Source of the DNA: Dendrophyllia cribrosa | Taxonomy: Eukaryota > Cnidaria > Anthozoa > Scleractinia > Dendrophylliidae | Assembly (NCBI GenBank): GCA_024195265.1 | Contig: JAJLRJ010000011.1 | Location: forward strand, 3,440,866-3,504,865 | Length of the DNA: 64,000 bases | Reading direction: 5' to 3' | In this document: positions 37,352 to 47,666 of the stretch, in pieces | Position numbering within the stretch: the stretch's first letter is position 1 | Layout: each line of letters begins with the position of its first letter | Notes under the pieces: model-generated | Told to the model about the DNA's origin: nothing | The model's database searches: none | What the model saw: only the letters and a program-made list of their open reading frames with translations | Translations under genes and position numbers: made by a program

Positions 37352-37386
37352 ACACAGGATTGAATTAAGGAAAGTTATTTTTTGAT

Positions 37387-40300
37387 TTAATTCTTTTTCA
37401 TTTTATAATGTCCATAAGCATATGAATTTATACCATCTTCCAGTATATATCTTTTGTCATCGAAACAGCTGAGTGATACTTTATTGATTTCATAACTTCC
37501 TAATTGATGGTTTTGACTTCTTATTGTTTTCATAGTGTGATGCATCTGTTTATTTCCTAATAACGTTTCTTTATAATCTTGATGCTTGATATTATTTTTG
37601 ATAATATTCTTTTTGATTCCCTTGGCAGTCTTTCCTCCTTTTTGGTTGTCTTTCATGTAACTATACATTTTAGATCGTAGACCGATGAATTCAGTTATTG
37701 GTATACTTGCAGCTTCATCTTTGAATTTACCAATTACTTTTTTATTTGTCTTATCAAAATATGAAGAATCTTCAGGGTAATCGCTGTTATCAAATTTATC
37801 TTTATCATTCCAAAAATCTTGGTATACATCTTCAGCTTCAATTTCATAAGTTAAACTGTCTGTATCAGTAAATAAAAGTCTAGCCTTATTATCATATTTA
37901 TTTTTGATATAGTTATAATGGAAGTCACACATTAAAACCTTGCTGAGATCTAGGATACACATACCCACATATGCCGGCCTGTTTAGGGTTAGTGTTTCTT
38001 TAATCTTATGCACAGCTACAAGGTTTTTATTGAAGATCTTACTGCTTACATATGTTGGTTTAGCTGCCATTTTTACAAGTTTCTTTTCATCAGTTACCAA
38101 TCTTACATCTACTCGCTTTCTGATATTTTCCATTGTTTTACCGAATACGCTGTTGTTCATAAGCTTGAAGAAGTCTTTCTCAAAAGCATTTTTCGCATTG
38201 GTTCTTTTCTGAGTGTTGAAATCAATATATTGCTTCAACCATGCAGACTGATTAAACTCCAATACTCGATGGACTTTGGTTACTTTCAAACCTAGATCAG
38301 TGTATAATTGTAGGTTTCTATAATGTAGCACATACTTTTCTTTGTTTTTCAAAGTTGGGATTAATTTATGTACAAGACCTGTTGATATATTATATTTAGC
38401 TGCTATTTTTTTACAATAATCTGATTGCATGTTTTTGGTTACTTTCACTTTTTCTGGCCCCAATGGATAGTCATTATGAATGTCATGCAACTTTTGGGGA
38501 TATTCTAAGTCAACTTCTAGTATTAAACCTTTTTGAGTGTTTTCACTATATTTGGCTAAATTTATGTTGTTTATCTGCTTTTCTGTCATCCATCTAAAAC
38601 CGCCAGTAGGTAGGTATTGTGACATAGCCCAACCATATAGATTGTTAGCATCCAGATACATTATATACTTTGAGGGCACCTTCTCATCATATGTTTTCAT
38701 GTATTTATTGTTTGCTTTACCATACCTATTGGCAATGTAGCTTATTCCACCACGCATTCCTTTTTCGATAAATTGAAACATGTCAATATCAGTTATAAGT
38801 TCTAATTTGATATCAGTCATTTTAAGCATAGCATCCCAAGACAAACCTGGAGATGTGAAATAATGACATGGATCTAATTTGTAGTATTCTAGACAGGTCT
38901 TTCTAAAGTTTTCAAACACATCAGCTAGCAAAAGGATATCAGATTTAAGATATCAATTATGGTATTCACCCATATTTTGAAGATTGAAGGTATTCCACAC
39001 ATTTTGGGCATGTTTGTAATCTTCATTTGATATATGTTCATCATTCAATATGCTGTAAAATTCTTCTTTTGATGGCAGTTTTTCATTGAACTTTTCAAAG
39101 CTATCCATGAAGTCATATGGATACACTCCTTTTGTGACATTAAATCAAGTTTCTCACCTTTGAATTTTTTGGAGGTATATTTTAATGCTTCTTTTGGTAG
39201 ATTACTTACTAGTTTTTCTAAACTGGAACTTATGAATTGGAAACTGTCAATAAATGTTAGATGATTACCAAGCATGAACGCCATATATTTTTCCATGTTG
39301 TTAGGAATTGCATTGATGTTCATTTGACACTTTTCACCTTTCTTATTTGTATATGTATGCTTCTTGACTATTTCACCAATCTCTTGCATTATAAAATGAC
39401 TGTCATACCCACGGAGATTGTGAAATATAACCGGTATCTTATCAGTTAATCGGAAGTTAATATTACAATCTTGATGCGCTGATCCTCTATACTTGCCAGT
39501 TATATGACAATGATCTCGAACTCGAATATCTTTCTCTGTATACTTTTTATCACATATATGGCATTTATCAGCTTTTTGGAATTCTTCTTCATCCTTTTTT
39601 GTCATTTTTAATGGTTTGTTAAAATATCTTTTATTCATATTACGACAATATTTAACTTCTTCTAACATAGCTTCCATAAATTTGTTAACAGCTTTTTCAC
39701 CTCTGTAGATCTGTATTGGTTTACTATATTTATCATCATAACAGCATACAACCTTATAACCATAACCACAATCAGTATGTTTTTGATACGATTCAGTATA
39801 GGATTTGTCATTGTTTGGCCTGCATCCTTCTATTTTTTCTGTAATAGCTTCAAAATCTGCATAGATGACAAATGGTACTGGCAACTGCTTATGAAAGTTG
39901 TTGAATTTCAATATGTTATTATCCTTTGGCGGCATTTTTATGGCTTGTTTTCCATTTATGATGATGCAATTTTCTTTATGATTTAATAATACTCTTTCAC
40001 TACTGAAACATTGTAAACAATACATACAAAAATGCTTTCTATGTTCATGTTTTGTTTGATTGTACATAAATTTATTGAAGTCTTTTATTAATACATAATG
40101 TCTGTTTTCACCTTCTGTTATCAATAATAAATGCATTTGATCTTCAAATTTTTCTTGGGATATGTAAATAGGAAATGGTTGTTTTTCTTCATATCCAAAT
40201 ACATTGATATTGATATTATTCTGTTTCTCAATTTTATTATACTGTTTTTGATTGACTGGAAATTCAATTCCTGAGTAATTCAACTTTTCAATAAATTCTT

Positions 40301-41168
40301 TATCGCATTTTTTAATTCTCTGTGGGTATTTTTCTTGAGGATTCAAATGTCTGATGTGACACCATCTAAAGCATTCATTGTCATTGTTTTTCATGTTTAT
40401 CAAACCTTTAGCACTGTTTCTGAGTTCTTGGGGCAGTTTAATATATGAAGATCCTCTCATTGGTTGATATTTTACAATATTAAGATAATGATTGTCAACA
40501 GATTTAATAGTCCATCCGGAGCCTTCAGATATCCACTGTGCAATTTTATTTAATATCTGTTGTTTGGACACTTGTAGTGATTCAGTGATCTCTAGATTGT
40601 TTATGATTGTTTGAACTAGACTGTTGAAATAGGCAGTTTTATACACTGTTTCTCCATTTGATATTTTTGTAAATGTTACCTTAAGCGTTTCAACGAATTT
40701 TAATCCTTTCATGGATTTTAGTGTACTTATAATATGATATTCAATAGCCTTTCTTGTGTTTTGTAGTTGCACTAGTGGGTCTTTGTTATTTTTAATACTT
40801 ATTTCATAAGACTTTGTGTAGCCTTTCAGAGCTTTATCTGTTTGCTCTATTTTAGTTCTTGGTAATGGAACTGGTTTTTTAGTCCTTGGCATTGGGACTG
40901 GTTTGTATCCGTGTCTAAACTCTATTGGTGGAAGAATGACGTTTTCTTCATAATCATGCACCATCTGTTTGACGCTCTTTCGAGGTGTTGGGATAGGCCT
41001 CCTTGGTTTTACAGTCCTTGGCTTATCAATTGGTTTGGTATCATCTACCACGATAATTTTAACCTTCTTATTCTGTTGCTTTAAAAGCAATTTGATAAGT
41101 TCTGATTTACTAAGTTTTTTAAGATTACTCTTATTCATATCTATAAGGTTAGATTTTTCTGATTTCAT
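37387..41168 (-). pseudogene. DNA polymerase B (E3), full length with one frameshift and one stop
   Basis: About 1,250 codons of a Polinton PolB. In order: a basic Pro-rich N-terminus (PRRPIPTPRKSVKQM), a C2H2-type finger (FCMYCLQCFSSERVLLNHK), exonuclease I (VIYADFEAI), an HNH/endonuclease-VII-like insert (CHICDKKYTEKDIRVRDHCH and RGSAHQDCN), exonuclease II (HNLRGYDSHF), motif A (YLDANNLYGWAMSQ), motif B (FKLMNNSVFGKTMEN) and motif C (LLFTDTDSLTYE). Lesions: a frameshift near 39125-39145 and a TGA near 38955, both between the exonuclease and the polymerase parts. It lies next to the left TIR and is transcribed toward it. The enzyme would replicate the element; this copy is probably inactive. 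Confidence 0.93.
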
Positions 41169-41282
41169 ATATATATTATTTCTATAGATATTCTTTTAAA
41201 TAGTTTCACAAATGCGCGTTTAAATATAGTCGAGAATTCAAATGATCCAATAATGGATCCTTCGAACTATAATTGAAAAGAA

Positions 41283-41543
41283 TTATTTTTGTGTGTTATT
41301 TGGATTATTTTTTTGTGTTATTTGAATAATTTTACTCATTATATTCTTTACATGAACATTTTTATTGTGCTTTTTTGTTTTTAAATGACTCCATTTACCA
41401 GCAAGTGTATAGTTTCGACCTGTTTTACATATATCACAGTACCATTCTTTATTTAACATGCATAAGGTTTTATGTTTTTTTAGTTCTTCTGGTGTGAAAA
41501 CTTTTGGTCTACCGCGACCTCTCTTAACATTTTGATTTTCCAT
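41283..41543 (-). CDS. Small AT-hook / zinc-finger protein (E3)
   Basis: 86 residues starting MENQNVKRGRGRPKVF. GRGRPK is a classical AT-hook core, binding the minor groove of AT-rich DNA. It is followed by WYCDICKTGRNYT ... WSHLKTKKH, a C2H2-type finger. Asn/Gln-rich tail. The ATG follows a TATATAA-type box. A DNA-binding role (regulation or replication of the AT-rich element) fits. Not a family I can name. Confidence 0.7.
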   Translation of the reverse strand: MENQNVKRGRGRPKVFTPEELKKHKTLCMLNKEWYCDICKTGRNYTLAGKWSHLKTKKHNKNVHVKNIMSKIIQITQKNNPNNTQK

Positions 41544-41594
41544 ATATAATACTATAGATATTATTTTAAACAATTTCATATATCTTTTAAATCC

Positions 41595-41874
41595 CTAAGC
41601 ATCCTGTGAAGTGTAATATCTATCGAGTTCTATATCATTTGTAATGCATTTAATCAGATCTTTCAATGAAATATTTTCATCGATTTCTTGAAATTTTTTA
41701 TAGTTCGATCTTAAAAACCTCATATGATGTAACATGTCAATTTTATGACGGTAAATTAATAGTTTATCTTTTAGTTCATCAACAATTATATAACAATCAT
41801 CTAGTTTTTTTGTCAATATTTTGAACTATTTCGTCATTATCCATTTCTATAAGCCTAGATTTTTTTGTTTTCAT
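41595..41874 (-). pseudogene. Small helical protein (E3), frameshift in an A run
   Basis: The start MKTKKSRLIEMD at 41874 resembles the N-terminus of PolB (MKSEKSNLIDMN), and the promoter region is shared too. After about 22 codons an A-run near 41811-41816 shifts the frame; the second part (DCYIIVDELKDKLLIY) continues to 41595. Helical and charged; function unknown. It may be a duplicated PolB start joined to another gene. Confidence 0.5.
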
Positions 41875-42058
41875 ATATATATTATATCCATACATTAATT
41901 TTAAATAGTTTCACAAATGCGCGTTTAATCTTGGTCAAGAATATGATTAGTGTTAGCCAGAAACAATTATATATATTTGGCTACAAAATAGCAAATAAAC
42001 AGTATATACTGTATCGTTTGATATAATATATATTAGATAATATTCTCTTAAAACAATT

Positions 42059-43087
42059 TCATATATCTTTTAAATCCCTAAATGGTGCCCAGCTGTTAAA
42101 TTCATCACTATATCCTTTCCACTTTACCAAAGCTTGTTTCTTCTTATAATCCCTCCGAATTACTTTATCAATACGGAATACCTGTTGCTTGGCTTTTAAT
42201 AATTTAGGTTCATAAAAACTCCCTTGTATGTCTTCATCATTGAGATCTTTTAATTTGAAAGTGTATGGTTTTGTATATTGGATTTTATCAACTGTAAACA
42301 CTTCTTCTGTCCAATTTGGTGTGTAACCCTTGTCGAACACATTCCGTTTATACTTAGATATTCTAAGCTTATCACCTATTTTAAATTTCGGTTTTGATGA
42401 CAATTGTTCCATATCGCCATATAGATTAAAGTAAACAGCTCCTTCATTCTTTTTCTTTGATGCTTCAACGGGTGTCATCTTTATGCTTGAATGTTTTGTG
42501 TTGTTGTATTCTTTCACTAATTTTGGTAACATATCTAAATACTGTGTATTACCTTGAACAGTGAATTGTTTCCACATTTTGGTCTTGATTGTTCGATTCC
42601 ACCTTTCAACGACTGAGGATTTCTCCTCGTTCTCAGTTGAGTACATATGTATCCCATTTTCCTCTAATAGGTCTTTTACATGTTTGTTATAGAATTCTGT
42701 TCCCTTGTCAACCCATAGATATTGTGGTTTTCTACCTTCCTTGAATATTGTTTTGAATGCTTCAGTGACAGATTCGCCTTTCTTATCCTTCAATGGGACA
42801 ATCCAACCATATTTGCTGAAGACATCAATAACCATAAGAAGATATCGATAACCTTTATTCCATTTACTAAACTGTTGCATTTCAACTAGATCACTTGCCC
42901 ATATTTCATCGATATGATTTGTGATTACACGCCGCCGAGTGAAGTTGCGTTTTATGGGTGCATGCAACTCATCTGCTAATTTTTCTTGCCAGTTTTCTTC
43001 ACTCGACGGCTTTTTACGTTTTTTGAAACTCCGAGACCTAGTTTCTGCTTCGTATTGATAACATTTCTTGCCAACCAATGCCCCCAT
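42059..43087 (-). CDS. Retroviral-type integrase with chromodomain (E3)
   Basis: A 342-residue frame. A helical start (ENWQEKLADELHAPIKRNF) is followed by the catalytic core with Asp in IWASDLVEMQ, Asp in YLWVDKGTEF and Glu in SVVERWNRTI. An SH3-like basic part (KIGDKLRISKYKRNVFDKG) and a C-terminal chromodomain (IDKVIRRDYKKKQALVKWKG and FNSWAPF) follow. Chromodomains in integrases guide insertion to marked chromatin. The first 112 bases overlap the end of the phospholipase-like gene in another frame. The true N-terminus may therefore lie there, with a frameshift, or the two may be expressed as one fused product. Confidence 0.93.
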   Translation of the reverse strand: MGALVGKKCYQYEAETRSRSFKKRKKPSSEENWQEKLADELHAPIKRNFTRRRVITNHIDEIWASDLVEMQQFSKWNKGYRYLLMVIDVFSKYGWIVPLKDKKGESVTEAFKTIFKEGRKPQYLWVDKGTEFYNKHVKDLLEENGIHMYSTENEEKSSVVERWNRTIKTKMWKQFTVQGNTQYLDMLPKLVKEYNNTKHSSIKMTPVEASKKKNEGAVYFNLYGDMEQLSSKPKFKIGDKLRISKYKRNVFDKGYTPNWTEEVFTVDKIQYTKPYTFKLKDLNDEDIQGSFYEPKLLKAKQQVFRIDKVIRRDYKKKQALVKWKGYSDEFNSWAPFRDLKDI

Positions 43088-43605
43088 TGTCTTTCATTAT
43101 ACGGTACGTTGTCTAAAGCTTGAACCATTTTTCGGTCTGCCTTATTTTTACATTTTCTGTCGTCTTTACAAATAGTGTAATCAACATCATGCTGCATACT
43201 TATAGCATCTGTTTTACCAGTTGGTTGGTCATATATTTCCAATATTTCACCAGTTTTTGGGTCATATTTCAGTTGGCTCTCCAAATCATTATATGGGCCA
43301 GTATATTTATGACCGGGTAATGTCCACCCCCCTTTTGGTTTTGGAAATTTACCAATTAATGCATGAACGTCTACGCCTCTACCATGAATAGGGTCTAGTT
43401 TTTTCGATAAATCCGATGTGAAACTGTCAAGCGCTTGATCAAGGTATTTGTTTACAGTACCTTTAATCTTTCGTTTTGCAAAATCAGATTTAATTGCCTT
43501 TGATGCTCCGATTCTACCTAAATTATACAAACCTTTTAAAGCGCTTTTAGCTGCTATTTCACCAAGACTGTGACTACCTTCTATATCTAAAAATCCGCCA
43601 GCCAT
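42976..43605 (-). CDS. Phospholipase A2-like protein (E3)
   Basis: 209 residues. The central motif KYTGPYNDLESQL resembles the calcium-binding loop and ISMQHDVDYTICKD the catalytic His-Asp helix of the parvovirus VP1-type phospholipase A2 domain. The N-terminal part is helical (LKGLYNLGRIGASKA). In parvoviruses this activity breaches the endosome during entry; a similar entry role here is inference. The C-terminal basic tail overlaps the integrase start. The start at 43605 is followed directly by MAGGFLDIEG. Confidence 0.8.
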   Translation of the reverse strand: MAGGFLDIEGSHSLGEIAAKSALKGLYNLGRIGASKAIKSDFAKRKIKGTVNKYLDQALDSFTSDLSKKLDPIHGRGVDVHALIGKFPKPKGGWTLPGHKYTGPYNDLESQLKYDPKTGEILEIYDQPTGKTDAISMQHDVDYTICKDDRKCKNKADRKMVQALDNVPYNERQWGHWLARNVINTKQKLGLGVSKNVKSRRVKKTGKKN

Positions 43606-43619
43606 CTCTGACTGGCTAT

Positions 43620-43781
43620 TTATTTTAAATCTTTATTGGATACAAAACGTGTCTTAGTAGCCCCACATTCACTACATTGAGATTTTAACATAAGACGATT
43701 ATTTTTAGTTTTAACATATTTTTCAGTACCTGGTACAGATTCTGTTTGCTTCTTCTGTTTTACACAATAACTTTTTACCAT
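43620..43781 (-). CDS. 53-residue zinc-ribbon-like basic protein (E3)
   Basis: A small gene missed by ordinary length cut-offs. It starts MVKSYCVKQKKQTESVPG and has a second Cys pair in QCSECGATKTRFV, with many Lys. The ATG lies right after TTATATAA-type sequence, and the stop is 15 bases upstream of the next start. I recall very similar short proteins next to capsid-type genes in other cnidarian Polintons. A core or DNA-binding role is possible. Confidence 0.7.
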   Translation of the reverse strand: MVKSYCVKQKKQTESVPGTEKYVKTKNNRLMLKSQCSECGATKTRFVSNKDLK

Positions 43782-43794
43782 TTATATAATATAA

Positions 43795-44154
43795 TTAGAT
43801 ATTTTTGAAATAGTTTTCAATAAATCGTTCATTATACTGTTGGTTATTTAATTTGAATACTTTTATACAATCATAAAATGATTTTTTATAAATGTTATCC
43901 AAAAAATATAAACAATAATATCCACATCTAACTGATTTGATATCCTGGATAGGATAACCATAATTGTATATATACTTCAATTTCAATTTTTTAGCATAAT
44001 CAACCAATTTCTGTGGTAGAGGTAACGAAAAACTATCAAAGTAATATATAGTCTTATCATTCATATTATTATAATGTGCTACCCAATGTGTACCAGGACC
44101 TATTTTATCATCAAGATTAATGATACAAGATCCTATTTTGTGGATATGATCCAA
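43795..44154 (-). CDS. Adenain-like cysteine protease (E3)
   Basis: The frame contains the catalytic His in GTHWVAHYNN, an Asp in TIYYFDSFSLPLP, and the Cys in VRCGYYCLYFL, the His-Asp-Cys order of the adenovirus protease/Ulp1 group. It would cut capsid precursors during maturation. The open frame continues upstream without ATG to about 44262 (PLSNIDLLKWIKYL), which fits the family N-terminus. The true start was probably lost or lies within the end of the preceding gene, which it overlaps. The 119-residue version given here would lack the N-terminal strand. Confidence 0.85.
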   Translation of the reverse strand: MDHIHKIGSCIINLDDKIGPGTHWVAHYNNMNDKTIYYFDSFSLPLPQKLVDYAKKLKLKYIYNYGYPIQDIKSVRCGYYCLYFLDNIYKKSFYDCIKVFKLNNQQYNERFIENYFKNI

Positions 44155-44255
44155 ACTATCCCTCGAATAAATACCATTAAAATTGGTTATTTTTAAATAT
44201 TTAATCCATTTTAATAAATCAATATTTGAAAGAGGAATATCTCTGAACTTTGGTT

Positions 44256-45092
44256 TTACAGGATATCTCCTAGAATTGGTATTCCTAACTTTGTAAAAGG
44301 ACTGTTTTTGCCTAGTAATAGGCCCTCTCCCTTTTTTGTTTTTGTTTTGACTTTTTTTTTGGCTCCCATACCTATAGTATTTGAGGGCCAGTTTCCATAA
44401 AATGGTGGTGGATAATAAGGCATCATCATTCCAGGTTTAGGTGAAACTGTTAATCCAGATGCTTTCTTTTTTGGTATACTTAAACCCTTTCCTGTTAATG
44501 CATTCAACAACATTGGAATACCAATAGATGCTAGGATCGTCCCCAAAAAACCACCTCTTTGTTTTTGTGATGGTTGAATGAATACTTGTCCTCCATTTTG
44601 AATAGCAGCTAAAATGTCTTGTTTTTGTTTTTTAGTTAAAAGGTGTTTATACTTAATTAATTGCTGTATTTTTTAATCTGGTATTAAGAAACCACCAGAT
44701 TGAATACCTTTTCCAAAAATTTTATTAATTCCCACAGATCCTAGAGCAGATAAAGCCCCTGTAGCTAAAGCTGGTGCCGCTTTTGATGTTAATTTGGTGG
44801 CCATTGGAAGCATTTTTGTTCCAAGTGAAATTAAACTAGACCATAAAGAACCGCCATATTTAACTGATTTTCTAATCTGTGTTTTTGAAATCTTAATATC
44901 TACACCAACTCCATTTTTTATCGCTTTTTTGATTTTATTTATCTGCGTTTTAGTTAAATTCAGTCCATCGCTTCCCATCAACTCATTTTTAGCTAATCGA
45001 ATTGTTATTGGTGAATTTGTTTCATATGTTTTTGCTAATTTTTGTTTTTGTCCTTGAGATAATTTCACACCATATTCATAATAAGTTGTCAT
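44256..45092 (-). pseudogene. Polinton B structural protein, one in-frame stop (E3)
   Basis: From MTTYYEYGVKLSQGQKQKL at 45092 the frame runs to a TAA at 44673-44675 and then continues in the same frame to 44256. The first part is basic with repeated TKTQI/SKTQI motifs and an Ala/Gly/Leu-rich stretch (LTSKAAPALATGALSAL). The second has LLTKKQKQDILAAIQNGGQ, another Gly/Leu hydrophobic stretch, a Pro/Tyr-rich part and NSPFTKLGIPILGDIL. It is a conserved gene before the protease in cnidarian Polintons as far as I recall. The hydrophobic segments recall membrane-active minor capsid proteins (pVI-like), which is inference. 45093-45180 is AT-rich leader sequence. Confidence 0.7.
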
Positions 45093-45180
45093 ATTTTGTA
45101 TATAATATATGTTATATAATTTTGATAATTACAAAACATGTTTAATTAAAAACTATAAATATTGTAACAACATAATTAAT

Positions 45181-46478
45181 TTATGCTTTAATAAGTAGTT
45201 TACCACTGCTTGTGTATAATTCGATCTCTTTTTCATGAAGAACAAGAGCATTCAAAGTATAGTTAGTTGCATTTGCTCCGTTGAGTTCATATCGGAAAGT
45301 TAATGATACAACAGAATCTTTTGTGTCTTCCTCTTGATTTCTTAGGTCGAAATAAATCATTCCAAACAAATTTCTGAAATTACTTCTATCAATTAATGAC
45401 CCACTAAGAAAGTCATTGTAAGCAGAACTATAGCTCATAAGTGTTCTGTATAATCTACTCTCTTCATTAGCTGACAATTCAAGTTGAGGATAATATATGC
45501 TATTATTCATTTCAAGTTGAGCTTTACTGAAAACTCTGTTATTTGCACCTATACTGAATGTCTTGAATGTAAATATATTAGCTGCTTGATTATTATATGA
45601 AGCTGTTGGATTCACCCATAGAAAAACATGTCTTGGTCTTCTTATACCTGTACTAATTCTGAAAAATGAACTCACAGCCGCAGTTTGATTTATTTCATAA
45701 TGCTCTCTCAAGTATATCCAAGTTTTTGGTTTCAGATAGTTTTCCAGATATTGACGCATACCACTACCATTGAAAATAAGTTTCGGGCACCATAATCTGA
45801 ATTTAGTCATCAAAACTTTTGAATCAGGAGCAGCATTGCTACGAAATATAATATTGTTATCATTTTCCAATCGGATTAAAATGTTCATTTTTATATTTGG
45901 ATGAAGATTCTTTTTGAATGCAGCAAAATACGAATATATATTCAATGGGATAGATATTTTGTTCTCACTGCCTGCGTCTGTAAGAATTTTTCGCGTCGCG
46001 AATCCTTGGTTGTACAATGCTTGAGCTGTTCTTGGTTCAGCTGTTCCAGTCGAAGTATCTAAATAAAAGAAATTGTCTTTAGCAACTGTATTGGCATATT
46101 CTTTAGTGTATTTTAAAAGTGATAGAACATTCGATGATTCATTGGCTTTTGTGTTGTTATATACACTTATACCATTACATTCAACTTGTATTTCTCTGAT
46201 GAAGGTGTTACCGTTTGTTGTTGTACAAAATAAATTTCCATTTCCCACTCCGGCGCCGATACCAGCTCCATCTTGATCTTGATCTAACTGAAGAAGCTTG
46301 AAATTGACTTCAATATATGCATTATACCAGTCTATTGGGTTAGCCTCTGAGCTATTATCTATTACAAACATGTAATTATCTTCTGTTTGTCGATTATTTG
46401 CCCCAAAGGTGTTTGTAAATCATAATATGCATATTCATATCTTTTAACAAATTCTGGACTTCGAAAATTTCCGTTCAT
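45181..46478 (-). pseudogene. Major capsid protein, double-jelly-roll type (E3), one frameshift
   Basis: About 430 codons. The first 24 codons (MNGNFRSPEFVKRYEYAYY from 46478) are followed by a frameshift near 46400-46410; the rest (45181-46371 and a little upstream) is open. Motifs: DWYNAYIEVNFKLLQLD, FIREIQVECNGISVYN, TWIYLREHYEINQT, GIRRPRHVFLWVNP and GMIYFDLRNQEED. These repeat the strand layout of the E2 protein 27071-28321, with the same late F/W-x-DLR motif. The role as the hexon-type capsid protein is inferred from this pattern, its length and its position between minor capsid, protease and ATPase genes. Confidence 0.7.
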
Positions 46479-46506
46479 ATATATTATTAGTTTAGATAAA
46501 AAATCA

Positions 46507-46878
46507 TTATAATAGTAAATCATTATAAACATCTTTAATATATTGATATTTGTCAGTATCTTGAGCCTGTTGCTCATTTTCTTTTTGTAAAAGTTTGATT
46601 ATTTCATCACCTTTTGTTTCATTCGTTATTTTTGGCTCGTTTGTTTTATCACTAAATTTATTGTCAATTTTGTCACCAATAAGCTGACCTGTTTTTTCAC
46701 CTATTTTTTCCGACCCCTTTTCTATCAACTTTTCAGCACCCTTTTTAGCAAGTTGTTTAGCTGTTTTGCTTGCAAGTTTTGAAGCTATCTTACTTCCAAC
46801 ATTTTTGAAAACATCAAATATTCCTTCACCTTGAATAATGTAATCTCCAGTATCTGGATCTCTTTCTCTTCGTTCCAT
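46507..46878 (-). CDS. Small basic amphipathic protein (E3)
   Basis: 123 residues. It starts MERRERDPDTGDYIIQGEG, then FDVFKNVGSKIASKLASKTA and a Lys/Ala/Gly helical repeat (KGAEKLIEKGSEKIGEKTG), then a charged tail. An amphipathic helix after a Gly-rich start recalls membrane-lytic capsid peptides. No family is recognised. It lies between capsid and penton-type genes. Confidence 0.65.
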   Translation of the reverse strand: MERRERDPDTGDYIIQGEGIFDVFKNVGSKIASKLASKTAKQLAKKGAEKLIEKGSEKIGEKTGQLIGDKIDNKFSDKTNEPKITNETKGDEIIKLLQKENEQQAQDTDKYQYIKDVYNDLLL

Positions 46879-46900
46879 CTATATAGTGAGTGTATATAAA

Positions 46901-47662
46901 TTAAGCTTCTTTTATCACAACGGTTAAAGATATATCAATTCCATTTAAGTCAACCTCCCTGTTTTCGTCGTCTGTGATATAAAAAGTAACTTCAGATAGT
47001 ACTTTTGTATTTATTTTATTCCAAAGATAATTCATTGGTTGTATTTCAAATGGTAGAGATCTTGTTTTTGTATTCGTTGAGAAGGTAAAAAGCACGTCTG
47101 ATAACCTTCCTGAAACGATTGAATTACTTAGTAGAGAAGTTCTTATGTATAAGTTATCAATACTGTTGCTGATATTAGGAAATTGGGGTCCATAAGAACT
47201 CACTTTCAATATCCCTGTTTTATCGAAACCCAGTAAATCTGCAAAGTTTCCGCTATTCTTGAAATCAATCCAATAGTTTTCATCCAACTTTATGAAAACC
47301 TTATATATTGTAAGGTCAAATAATATATCAATTCCATAAGTCTCCTTTTGCATGAGTTTTCCAATTTCATTGTGAATATATTGATTTATATCATCATAGT
47401 CATAAATACCTGGTGGGAATGTTATTGTTTGCCAAGAAGTGCCTTTGTTTTTTGAGATCTTTAATTGGTTGTTATAATATTCTGGTCGTATGTTATGCCA
47501 ACTTGCAGTCATACTGAGATGATCTAATGCCATATAGTATTGTTTGTTGTCATCTAAAATCAATTCAGGAATGAACTTTGTAGTGAAATTACCTGGTTTA
47601 TTATTTTGGTTTTGTTTTTTAGCATCTATTGATTTGAAAACTAAAACTCTATTTACATCCAT
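46901..47662 (-). CDS. Minor capsid (penton-type) protein (E3)
   Basis: 253 residues, intact. The pattern is that of Polinton pentons: FTTKFIPELILDDNKQYYM, ALDHLSMTASWHNI, TFPPGIYDYDDINQYIHNEI, LGFDKTGIL, and a C-terminal strand set with PFEIQPMNYLWNKI and DISLTVVIKEA. This single-jelly-roll protein would occupy the vertices. The TATA-type box lies just upstream of the ATG. Fit to the family is better than that of the E2 homologue. Confidence 0.85.
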   Translation of the reverse strand: MDVNRVLVFKSIDAKKQNQNNKPGNFTTKFIPELILDDNKQYYMALDHLSMTASWHNIRPEYYNNQLKISKNKGTSWQTITFPPGIYDYDDINQYIHNEIGKLMQKETYGIDILFDLTIYKVFIKLDENYWIDFKNSGNFADLLGFDKTGILKVSSYGPQFPNISNSIDNLYIRTSLLSNSIVSGRLSDVLFTFSTNTKTRSLPFEIQPMNYLWNKINTKVLSEVTFYITDDENREVDLNGIDISLTVVIKEA

Positions 47663-47666
47663 TATA

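Larger units (their letters stand above)
41190..42079. repeat. Interleaved direct repeats near gene ends in E3
   Basis: TTTAAATAGTTTCACAAATG with flanks occurs at about 41190-41223 and 41903-41936, and ACAATTTCATATATCTTTTA with flanks at about 41570-41597 and 42052-42079. The first pair are promoter/leader regions, the second pair are gene 3' ends. They suggest past local duplication of gene-sized pieces. Confidence 0.75.
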
